Shown here: positions 1-5,617 of the stretch, one piece after another
Layout of the letters: each line of letters starts with the position of its first letter
Position numbering within the stretch: the first letter of the stretch is position 1
Notes under the pieces: model-generated
Seen by the model: the letters and a program-made list of their open reading frames with translations, nothing else
Databases searched by the model: none
What the model was told of the DNA's origin: nothing
Position numbers and translations under genes: made by a program
Source: Pirellulales bacterium
GTDB lineage: Bacteria; Planctomycetota; Planctomycetia; Pirellulales; Thermoguttaceae
Length of the DNA: 13,626 bases
Direction: 5' to 3'
Assembly: GCA_030642635.1 (NCBI GenBank)
Contig: DAOWNK010000064.1
Coordinates: 1-13,626 of the forward strand

Positions 1-432
1 GTCCAACAGCACGATGACATAGGCCGCCATCAGGTACGTGGCCATGATAGTACGCGTTACGCTGTCGTAGCGATACTCGAGGAACTCGGGCATGGTGTAT
101 ATGCCGGCGCTTAGAAATTTCGGCAGAAGCCACCATCCGACCAGCACCAGCGTGACGGCCGCCATCCACTCGTAGCTGGCGATCGCCAACCCTATCCGGC
201 CGAATGCCGAGCCGGCCATGCCGACGAAGTGCTCCGTGGAGATGTTCGAGGCAATCAGCGAGAATCCGATCAGCCACCAAGTCAACCGGCGTCCGGCCAG
301 GAAGTAGTCCTCGGAGGTCTGTTCCTTGCGCGATGCGTAGAGCGAAATGCCGACCACGACCGCAAGGAATCCAAAGAACACGACCAGATCGAGTGTCGAG
401 AGATTCAGCCCGCTTAGTGTTGTTGTCGGCAT
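1..432 (-). CDS. Sodium:solute symporter family protein, N-terminal part (cut by window edge)
   Basis: The reading frame starts at ATG 432-430 and runs open to base 1, giving 144 residues with no stop, so the rest of the gene lies left of the window. The N-terminus has a hydrophobic helix (about residues 16-33), then a charged loop with SEDYFLAGRRLTWW, which matches the start of the sodium:solute symporter (SSS) family, where this loop precedes the second helix. Next come IGFSLIASNISTEHFVGMAG, a helix, and then IYTMPEFLEYRYD, another family hallmark. SSS proteins import sugars, amino acids or similar solutes together with sodium across the inner membrane; the SglT-like sugar branch is likely here but the substrate cannot be read from this fragment. 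No convincing Shine-Dalgarno sequence precedes the start, as in most genes of this window. A palindromic repeat begins about 20 bases upstream of the start codon. Confidence 0.9.
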   Translation of the reverse strand, partial: MPTTTLSGLNLSTLDLVVFFGFLAVVVGISLYASRKEQTSEDYFLAGRRLTWWLIGFSLIASNISTEHFVGMAGSAFGRIGLAIASYEWMAAVTLVLVGWWLLPKFLSAGIYTMPEFLEYRYDSVTRTIMATYLMAAYVIVLLD

Positions 433-452
433 TGAATTAGGGGACAAAATCA

Positions 453-533
453 GTGGCACCGGCGTCTCGCCGGTGGTACACAAGCACAGGCGTTACCACA
501 AGTTACGTCACACCGGCGGGACGCCGGTTCCAC
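453..533. repeat. Palindromic repeat, family A, copy 1
   Basis: Two 23-base arms, 453-475 and 511-533, are inverted copies of each other with two mismatches, around a 35-base centre. Each arm is itself a hairpin of the form ACCGGCG/CGCCGGT. The same arms, and a partly similar centre containing AGTTACGT, recur at 4240-4322. The element sits just upstream of the symporter start. It carries no gene. It could fold in RNA or be a non-autonomous mobile element. Confidence 0.85.
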
Positions 534-890
534 TGTGTTGATGTGTTAATACTAATTCTGTCCTTAATTCAACGGTATCCCAACATCATTGTCAACGCCT
601 TGGGTGCGGTTTTGCAGCAAGTGTTCAATTTTGCTGTAGCAACATAAAACAGGCGAGCTGAAGATCGCTCGGGCAGCAAATCTCCAACTCGCCTGAATTG
701 ACTCGGAAGCCTATTGCTTCCGATCCGTCGGGATGCCTACTTCTACTGTTCTCCAGGGGATACTGTTGCCTGTTCTCTGTACCGGCCCCGCAGAGCTAGT
801 TCCAGCCACCCGGTTGCATTGCAAGGATGGCTGTCACACCTTGATGTAAATGCGAACGGCGTGCCAATTGGGGAAAATTTGGGCGGATTT
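534..890. other. Spacer without a supported gene
   Basis: This stretch between two repeats holds no convincing gene. It contains two inverted repeats: CAGGCGAG at 650-657 with CTCGCCTG at 688-695, and TCGGAAGC at 703-710 with GCTTCCGA at 716-723 around a 5-base loop. Neither is followed by a T-run on either strand. A short open frame on plus (from 714) has no domain or start site that I trust. The base composition is more mixed than in the neighbouring genes, so this may be a decayed region. Confidence 0.5.
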
Positions 891-954
891 GTTCGTAGTG
901 ACCCGATTCATCGGGTTTGCCTGAAAAGACCGCATGAATGCGGTCACTACGAAC
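891..954. repeat. Palindromic repeat, family B, possible terminator of the ABC exporter gene
   Basis: Outer arms GTTCGTAGTGACC (891-903) and GGTCACTACGAAC (942-954) are perfect inverted copies. Each side also carries its own palindrome: CCCGAT/ATCGGG at 902-915 and GACCGCAT/ATGCGGTC at 928-945. Read on the minus strand, the second hairpin comes 17 bases after the stop codon of the ABC exporter gene and is followed by TTTTC, so the element may also end that transcript. The terminator role is inferred. Confidence 0.75.
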
Positions 955-961
955 AACTTGG

Positions 962-2971
962 CTACGCGGCAAGCGAGTCGGGGTCCTCGAACTGAATCTG
1001 ATGCAACCGACGGTACAACTTACAACGGTCCAGCAGGTCCTCGTGGCTGCCGACGTCCAGAATCGCGCCGGAGTGCATCACCACGATCTGATCGGCCAGC
1101 TTCAACGCCGCCAGGCGGTGTGTGATGATAATCGCGGTCCGATCGCAGATGAACTCCTCGAGCACCTGCTGGATCGCCTGCTCGCTTTCCAGATCGATCT
1201 GGCTGGTGGCTTCGTCGAGGATGATCACCGCCGGATCGCGGAGGATTGCCCTGGCCAAGGCGATTCGTTGTCGCTGTCCGCCTGAGAGCTTGTTACCCAT
1301 CGCGCCGGCGGGGGTTTCGTAGCCGTCGAGCAGATCGTTTTCGATAAACTGATGTGCGTGTGCCTGTCTGGCCGCCGCGATCACCTGTTCCCGGCTGGCC
1401 TGCGGCGATCCGTAGCGGATGTTATTCAGTATCGTATCGTCGAACAGCAGCGTCTCCTGGGTGACGATGCCAATCTGACGCCTTAAGTCGCGGATTCTCA
1501 TGTCTCGCAGCGAGATGCCGTCCATGCGAATCACACCGGCGGTCGGGTCGTAGAACCTTGGGATCAGGTTGGCCAGTGTGCTCTTACCGCAGCCGTTCGG
1601 GCCGACAACGGCAATCGTTCGGCCGAAGGGGATTCTCAGGTTGATGTCTTCCAGGACCGTTTGCCCTATATTGTAGGCGAAATCGACGCCGTCGAAGATC
1701 AACTCTCGCCGGTGCCGATCGAGCGTGACCGGATGTTCGGGGTCGCTGACGTTCGGCCGACGGTCGAGCCGCGAGAATATCCGATCGCTGGCCGCCGTTG
1801 CACGTTGCAGTTGCGTGAATACGTCGGCGAATTTTCGGACCGGATCGGCCACGCCGGCCAGTAGGCCGTAGAAAACCAAAAGTGCACCAAGGCTAAGCGG
1901 CCTGGGACTCATACGCACACCCATCAGGTGCGTTTCGTTGGACAACACCAGCCATGCCCCGGCCAACAACGCCAAACAAATAGCCGTAATCCCCATGACT
2001 TCGGTAATCGGCTTGGAGAGTGTATTGTATCGGGCGATACGCATGGCCTTTTTATAGTAGTGTTTGCTACGGTGGTGGAAGCGGTTGCGCTCCTGCGGCT
2101 CGTTGGTAAACGCCTTGACGATTTTGATACTACGGAATGTCTCTTCCAACGTGGTGTACATTCCAGCCATCTCCTCCATCGCATGGCGGTTCGCACGCTT
2201 CAGCGTCTTGCCAAGCCAGTGGATCAGCAGCGCGGCCACCGGGGCAATCACCAGCGAGAGCAGCAGCAATCGCCAGCAGATCACAGCGGCGCCGATCAGG
2301 CAGGCGGCCATTTTCAGCGGCTCGCGGATCAGCTTGCCGAACAGCACCTCCACCCCGCAGGCAACGTTCTCCATGTCGTGTGTGAAACGGCTCATCAGGT
2401 CGGCCGTACCATCGTCCGAGAAGGCGGCGAGGTCCATCCGTAGCGTGCGGCGATAAAATAGCTTTCGCAGATCGAACGTGGTTCGCTGCGCCAGCCGCGC
2501 CACCAGCACGTTCTGGCCCATGATGAACAGGTCCTTGACCACCGTGCCCAAGAGCAAAAAACCCGTGATCCACGCCAGCGTTGTGAACGGGTCGGTTGGC
2601 AAGTAATTGTCGATGTACGGCTCCACTCGGCGGTAGGTTTGTGCGGCCTTTTGCTCTGCCTCCACACGCGACCGTGCAATGCCGATTTTGGCGCGTATGG
2701 AGTTCTGCCGCTCCGGCGGGCACTCGGAAAGCTGGCGGCCAAGCTGTTCGATTCGGCCGGTCATCTCGGCGGATGTCTGCTCGGACTGCTCGATCTTCCT
2801 GTCGACCCAGTCCTGAAGCGACTCGCCCTGGAATGCCACCTCGACGAACGGGTAGACTGCGCCGATGTTCGCCCCCCATAGGACGGCCACACCCAGTGCA
2901 CAAACGACCGATGCCGCAAAGGTGAACCTATAGCGGAACGCTATACGTAAGACCCGAAGAAAATTCTTCAT
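962..2971 (-). CDS. ABC exporter, MsbA-like half transporter (membrane domain fused to ATPase domain)
   Basis: The 669-residue protein is a type IV (MsbA/lipid A exporter-like) ABC half transporter that would work as a homodimer in the inner membrane. The membrane domain covers about residues 1-400, with the first helix near 16-40. The ATPase domain follows: A-loop aromatic FAY (431-433), Walker A GPNGCGKST (457-465), Q-loop Gln505, signature LSGGQ (562-566), Walker B VIILDEATSQID (582-593, Glu587) and H-loop His618. All catalytic residues are present, so it should be active. Between helices 1 and 2 lies an extra segment (about 45-125), charged and helical, likely a periplasmic coiled coil; ordinary MsbA (about 580 residues) lacks it. 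The substrate could be a lipid, a glycolipid or a drug and cannot be told from sequence. The start ATG at 2971 has only a weak GGA upstream. The gene stands alone. Confidence 0.93.
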   Translation of the reverse strand: MKNFLRVLRIAFRYRFTFAASVVCALGVAVLWGANIGAVYPFVEVAFQGESLQDWVDRKIEQSEQTSAEMTGRIEQLGRQLSECPPERQNSIRAKIGIARSRVEAEQKAAQTYRRVEPYIDNYLPTDPFTTLAWITGFLLLGTVVKDLFIMGQNVLVARLAQRTTFDLRKLFYRRTLRMDLAAFSDDGTADLMSRFTHDMENVACGVEVLFGKLIREPLKMAACLIGAAVICWRLLLLSLVIAPVAALLIHWLGKTLKRANRHAMEEMAGMYTTLEETFRSIKIVKAFTNEPQERNRFHHRSKHYYKKAMRIARYNTLSKPITEVMGITAICLALLAGAWLVLSNETHLMGVRMSPRPLSLGALLVFYGLLAGVADPVRKFADVFTQLQRATAASDRIFSRLDRRPNVSDPEHPVTLDRHRRELIFDGVDFAYNIGQTVLEDINLRIPFGRTIAVVGPNGCGKSTLANLIPRFYDPTAGVIRMDGISLRDMRIRDLRRQIGIVTQETLLFDDTILNNIRYGSPQASREQVIAAARQAHAHQFIENDLLDGYETPAGAMGNKLSGGQRQRIALARAILRDPAVIILDEATSQIDLESEQAIQQVLEEFICDRTAIIITHRLAALKLADQIVVMHSGAILDVGSHEDLLDRCKLYRRLHQIQFEDPDSLAA

Positions 2972-3060
2972 CCGTATTCCATCCGTGGAAATCTTGCTGC
3001 ATTTTTGCCGCGGTGCTTTTAGCAGATTTCACCGCTTGAGCCAAGGCCGGATATGAAGGA

Positions 3061-3102
3061 AGGCGGAAGGCGGAAGGCGGAAGGCGGAAGGCGGAAGGCG
3101 GA
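3061..3102. repeat. Tandem heptamer repeat, six copies of AGGCGGA
   Basis: Six exact copies of AGGCGGA follow a degenerate lead-in (3055-3060). The array lies in the spacer between the ABC exporter start and the phosphoesterase gene end. Such arrays change length readily by slippage. One strand is purine-rich. A flanking hairpin, CGCCGAGC/GCTCGGCG, lies at 3115-3132. Confidence 0.9.
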
Positions 3103-3147
3103 ATCCAATTTAGCCGCCGAGCTTGCTCGGCGCGTTGAAACAAAACG

Positions 3148-3169
3148 CCCCCGGACTGCGGTCCGGGGG
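3148..3169 (-). terminator. Rho-independent terminator of the phosphoesterase gene
   Basis: CCCCCGGAC (3148-3156) pairs perfectly with GTCCGGGGG (3161-3169) around a TGCG loop. Read on the minus strand the stem is followed by CGTTTTGTTTC, a T-rich tail. It lies about 35 bases after the stop codon of the phosphoesterase gene, which is the expected place. Confidence 0.75.
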
Positions 3170-3172
3170 ATA

Positions 3173-3201
3173 TTCCCCCCTTCCCCCTTCCCCCTTCCCC
3201 C
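3173..3201. repeat. Tandem TTCCCCC repeat, four units, G-quadruplex motif on the minus strand
   Basis: Four units of TTCCCCC, the first with an extra C, end two bases before the stop codon of the phosphoesterase gene (stop at 3206-3204). In the minus-strand transcript this reads as four runs of five or six G separated by AA, which fits the standard quadruplex pattern. It lies between the stop codon and the hairpin terminator, so the 3' untranslated region could form a quadruplex. The fold is predicted, not shown. Confidence 0.85.
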
Positions 3202-3203
3202 TT

Positions 3204-4070
3204 CTACTCCAACTTCTCGATCCGCTCCAGAATCTCACCGTGGCTGAACTGCCGGTCGGTCGGCAAGATCACATACGACGCCTGCTGGGCACAGCAATCC
3301 AGTATGATTTGGACGTTGTTGGGCGCATTGAACCCCTCGGGACACGGCTCGTGGCCGTTTATCAGCACCTCGGCCTCTACCAGTTCGGCGAACGCCCTGG
3401 CGTTTTCCTCTCGGTAGTCGCGGCCCCAAACAAGCTGGAAAATACCGGTCCGGTCCAGGTAATCGCCCTCTTCTAGTTCTCGGGTAAAGATGGACTTATC
3501 GAATTTTTGGGTATCGACGTTCTCCGGCACGCTGTGCGAGACGAACACACCACCAGGCAGCCGTACTGCCAGCGGACAGCTCCGCAGGAACCGGAAAGAC
3601 GCATCGCGGACCTTCTCTGCGGTCGGGCCGTACATCTGTTGCAACCCCAGCCGAAACAGCAGGTTGAGCATCTGCTTGTTCTTCTGGATCGGGTAGTCGG
3701 TCAACTCGGCCAACTCGTGGTTGCCTAGGATGAAGTGCACCCGATCGGGGTACTTTACCTTCAGCCATGCGACGTCTTCTAGGACCGTATGCGACATACA
3801 CCCGCCGTTTTGGGGGTACGTCGGCCCACCGTGGCATACCTCTTGCAAAACGAGGTGGCGCCCGGGATGGCTGTCCAACGCAGCGGTTTTCTTAATCAGG
3901 TTGAAGTTCCGTCGGTGGCCGTGTAAGTCGCCGGTTATCATCACATCGTCGGACAACTCTGGCGTGAGCACCACGACGTTTCCCTGGAGGCCGGGCGTCC
4001 GGCGGTTGGCCTCAGCCGCCTTGTCGTATGTGTCGATAACGTTCTCGATGTACTCGATGGACGCAACCAT
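3204..4070 (-). CDS. Calcineurin-like metallophosphoesterase with altered second metal motif
   Basis: The 288-residue protein has the core of the calcineurin-like (PPP-related) phosphoesterase fold, which binds two metal ions and hydrolyses phosphate esters. Motifs in order: GDLHG (47-51), GNHE (116-119), VSHS with His179, and INGHE with His240. The usual second motif GDxxDRG, which gives the bridging aspartate, is not found; where it should be, the sequence reads HLVLQEVCHGGP (about 72-83), so Glu77 may take the metal-binding role. There is no signal peptide or membrane segment, so it is probably cytoplasmic. The substrate is unknown; similarity to PPP-type phosphatases suggests phosphoprotein or dinucleotide polyphosphate substrates, but this is a guess. 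The start ATG at 4070 lacks a nearby Shine-Dalgarno site. The gene is followed by a G-rich tract and a hairpin terminator, and appears monocistronic. Confidence 0.8.
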   Translation of the reverse strand: MVASIEYIENVIDTYDKAAEANRRTPGLQGNVVVLTPELSDDVMITGDLHGHRRNFNLIKKTAALDSHPGRHLVLQEVCHGGPTYPQNGGCMSHTVLEDVAWLKVKYPDRVHFILGNHELAELTDYPIQKNKQMLNLLFRLGLQQMYGPTAEKVRDASFRFLRSCPLAVRLPGGVFVSHSVPENVDTQKFDKSIFTRELEEGDYLDRTGIFQLVWGRDYREENARAFAELVEAEVLINGHEPCPEGFNAPNNVQIILDCCAQQASYVILPTDRQFSHGEILERIEKLE

Positions 4071-4162
4071 GGGTATAACCGTACCAATTTCCTCGCTGCC
4101 GAAAAAGGGGCCGGTTCTGACGATTTTCTGGACTCTGCCGATTATCGGGCCGATGTCTTTTT

Positions 4163-4380
4163 AGGGACTAGGGATTGGGGACTAGGGGCTGGAGGCTAGG
4201 GGATGGGGGCTGGGGATGAAATTAGTAGTAGAAAATCAGGTGGCACCGGCGTCTCGCCGGTGGGGCATAAGTAAATAGGTATTACTTCGAGTTACGTTAC
4301 ACCGGCGAGACGCCGGTGCCACTTGAAATTCATCCCTAACCCCTAACCCCTAGTCCCTAGTCCCCAATCCCCAGCCCCTG
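4163..4380. repeat. Nested inverted repeat with G-rich arms flanking family A element
   Basis: This fills most of the 352-base gap before the Cys-rich protein gene. The outer arms are G-rich on the left (4163-4222) and C-rich on the right (4324-4380). They are imperfect inverted copies built of GGGGACTA-like units; the best exact match is 17 bases, 4171-4187 against 4355-4371, and both arms end inward in GGGATGAA-like sequence. The left arm has GGG-ACTA-GGG-ATT-GGGG-ACTA-GGGG (4164-4188), a quadruplex motif. A complete family A element sits at the centre. The rest of the gap (4071-4162) shows nothing I can name. Confidence 0.75.
4240..4322. repeat. Palindromic repeat, family A, copy 2
   Basis: Two 23-base arms, 4240-4262 and 4300-4322, are perfect inverted copies of each other. 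The left arm is identical to that of the copy at 453-533, and the centres share GTTAC-type and AGTTACGT segments. Both copies are preceded by AAAATCA. The perfect arms suggest this copy is younger or better conserved than copy 1. Confidence 0.9.
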
Positions 4381-4422
4381 CTCTTTTAGTAAAATACTAC
4401 ACGCAGAAAGGACTCATCCGAC

Positions 4423-4773
4423 ATGAAGTACGTCTTCGTAACATTTGCGGCGGTTGCAATGTTGGCCGCGGCCGGCGGTTGTTGCACCTCGCACGGCCAA
4501 TGCGGCACCGGGCTGATCAACGGCAGTTGCACCAACGCACCGGAGAATTGCGGAAGCTGTACTATGCCCTGCTGCTACGACTGCAACGAGGTGGCTTGCC
4601 CTGAATGTGTAGGCGGTCCGTGCCGCGGTCGCGGCGGGCTAGGATACGCGGGAATGGGTCGCCGCGGCGGTTTCGACCCCGGGCCGGCCACCGGGGCCAT
4701 CACGTATCCATACTACACCACCCGCGGCCCACGCGACTTCCTCGCCTCGAACCCTAGAAGCATCGGGCCGTAA
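4423..4773 (+). CDS. Small Cys-rich exported protein, probable lipoprotein
   Basis: The 116-residue protein starts with a signal sequence (MKYVFVTFAAVAMLAAAGG) ending in Cys20-Cys21. The Ala-Gly-Gly-Cys context is a loose lipobox, so lipid attachment at Cys20 is possible but not certain. The mature part has 12 cysteines counting those two, among them three CxxC pairs (43-46, 51-54, 59-62), then a Gly/Arg-rich stretch (about 67-88) and a tail YPYYTTRGPRDFLASNP. From memory, similar tails end other small exported planctomycete proteins; I cannot verify this here. No function is known to me; the CxxC pairs could bind metal or form disulfides in the periplasm. AAAGGA at 4407-4412 is a plausible ribosome site, ten bases before the start. 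The 3' end overlaps the convergent bioD gene by 20 bases. Confidence 0.8.
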   Translation: MKYVFVTFAAVAMLAAAGGCCTSHGQCGTGLINGSCTNAPENCGSCTMPCCYDCNEVACPECVGGPCRGRGGLGYAGMGRRGGFDPGPATGAITYPYYTTRGPRDFLASNPRSIGP

Positions 4774-5530
4774 TGCCGGCCAACGCGAACCAGTCGACCT
4801 GCGTGTCGAAATCGTCGGCTCCATAAGCGACCTCCGCCAGCATGGGCGGGATACAGCGGGCGGATAGCTCCAGCCGGTTGGTCGTCCGACTGGCGTCGTC
4901 CGACGTCTGGGTCGGGTTGTTCAACACCACGCCGGCGATTTCTAAGCCAGGGTGGCATGCCCTCGCGAAGCGTGGGCATGTTGGCGATTCCATGGCGACG
5001 CAAGCGACGCCATGCCACCCGCGGAACGTGGCGGCGGTGACGAGCGTTTGCAGCGTCGCGTTGATCGTGCCTAATACGTTTTTTGAAACGACCACCAGCG
5101 GCAGGGCGAACTGCTCGGCAAGGTCGGCCACGTAATCTTCCTCGCCGATCGGTGAGAGCAGCCCTCCGACGCCCTCGACCAAGACAATCTCGCTGCGCTG
5201 TCGCCAGTATTCGATGCCGCGGCGGAGCAACTCGGCGTCGACACGTTTCCCTTCAGCCCGGGCGGCAAGGTGCGGGGCCAGCGGTGCAATGAACCGTTGC
5301 GGGCAAACACGGTCCAACTCGCCCGGGCGACCGGCTGCCTCCCAAAGTGCAATCGCATCGTCGGAAACCAACACGTCACCGTCGCGTCGGCATCCGCTGG
5401 CCGCCGGTTTGTACACACCCACCTTGTATCCTGCCACAACCAAGGAACGTGCGATCAGCGCCGCCACGTAGGTCTTGCCGACCTCCGTATCGGTACCGGT
5501 TATAAACAACCCGGGAACGTGTGAGTTCAT
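4754..5530 (-). CDS. bioD: ATP-dependent dethiobiotin synthetase BioD with an in-frame repeat-derived insert
   Basis: BioD makes dethiobiotin from 7,8-diaminopelargonate, CO2 and ATP, the step before biotin synthase, in the cytoplasm. The 258-residue protein has the P-loop GTDTEVGKT (12-20), YKPAASG with catalytic Lys41, SDDA (56-59), VEGVGG with Glu119, and LGTIN (153-157). An upstream in-frame ATG at 5608 would add 26 residues, but these derive from a palindromic repeat and precede the conserved start; ATG 5530 has AGGGGA just before it, so I use that. The E. coli enzyme has about 225 residues. The excess is explained by an insert at about residues 172-195, between the TFRG helix and the LEIAGVVLN strand; it is encoded by a 71-base palindromic repeat read in frame. 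No other biotin gene is in the window. The 3' end overlaps the convergent Cys-rich protein gene by 20 bases. Confidence 0.93.
   Translation of the reverse strand: MNSHVPGLFITGTDTEVGKTYVAALIARSLVVAGYKVGVYKPAASGCRRDGDVLVSDDAIALWEAAGRPGELDRVCPQRFIAPLAPHLAARAEGKRVDAELLRRGIEYWRQRSEIVLVEGVGGLLSPIGEEDYVADLAEQFALPLVVVSKNVLGTINATLQTLVTAATFRGWHGVACVAMESPTCPRFARACHPGLEIAGVVLNNPTQTSDDASRTTNRLELSARCIPPMLAEVAYGADDFDTQVDWFALAGITARCF
4950..5020. repeat. Palindromic repeat, family C, inside bioD
   Basis: Outer arms GGGTGGCATG (4950-4959) and CATGCCACCC (5011-5020) are exact inverted copies. Inside are two hairpins: GCATGCCC..GGGCATG with a CGC-GAA-GCG core on the left, and CATGGCG..CGCCATG with a CGC-AA-GCG core on the right. 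The whole 71-base unit lies within the bioD reading frame without a stop codon and encodes roughly residues 172-195 of BioD. Confidence 0.88.
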
Positions 5531-5533
5531 GGT

Positions 5534-5539
5534 TCCCCT
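5534..5539 (-). promoter_or_regulatory. Ribosome binding site that decides the bioD start
   Basis: On the minus strand AGGGGA is followed by ACC and then the ATG at 5530. This supports starting BioD at the ATG just before the conserved FITGTDTEVGKT segment rather than at the ATG at 5608, which has no such site and would translate through a repeat. Confidence 0.6.
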
Positions 5540-5543
5540 ATCA

Positions 5544-5613
5544 GCCGCTTGCGGCTTAGCATCATAAAGCCGCGACCGGTGGTCGCGCACGACACTGCTA
5601 AGCCGCAAGCGGC
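5544..5613. repeat. Palindromic repeat, family D, between the DUF1080 gene and bioD
   Basis: Arms GCCGCTTGCGGCTTAGCA (5544-5561) and TGCTAAGCCGCAAGCGGC (5596-5613) are exact 18-base inverted copies, and a second stem CGCGACC/GGTCGCG (5571-5587) lies between them. The element fills nearly all of the 87-base gap. On the plus strand the right arm is followed by TTTTTCATTT and looks like a terminator, but no plus-strand gene ends here. On the minus strand, the direction of both neighbours, there is no T-run. Confidence 0.88.
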
Positions 5614-5617
5614 TTTT

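Noticed and set aside
453..533. CRISPR-like repeats (family A and others)
   Set aside because: The units are single palindromes dispersed across the window, without regular spacers, and no cas genes are present.
714..995. Open frame on plus encoding DVNANGVPIGEN, reminiscent of a dockerin calcium loop
   Set aside because: Only one loop-like match, no second repeat or hydrophobic pattern, and the frame then runs through the family B repeat. It could at most be a decayed remnant; I do not call a pseudogene.
1928..2443. Long open frames opposite the ABC exporter gene
   Set aside because: They are shadows of a G+C-rich gene on the other strand; no domain or start signal, and they lack the composition of a real protein.
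4385..4400. TAAAAT at 4390-4395 as a -10 box for the Cys-rich protein gene
   Set aside because: No -35-like box lies at a usable distance; the region is C-rich repeat sequence, so I do not list a promoter.
5531..5608. 26-residue N-terminal extension of BioD from the ATG at 5608
   Set aside because: It is translated repeat sequence, and a ribosome site lies right before the ATG at 5530, next to the conserved start of the protein.
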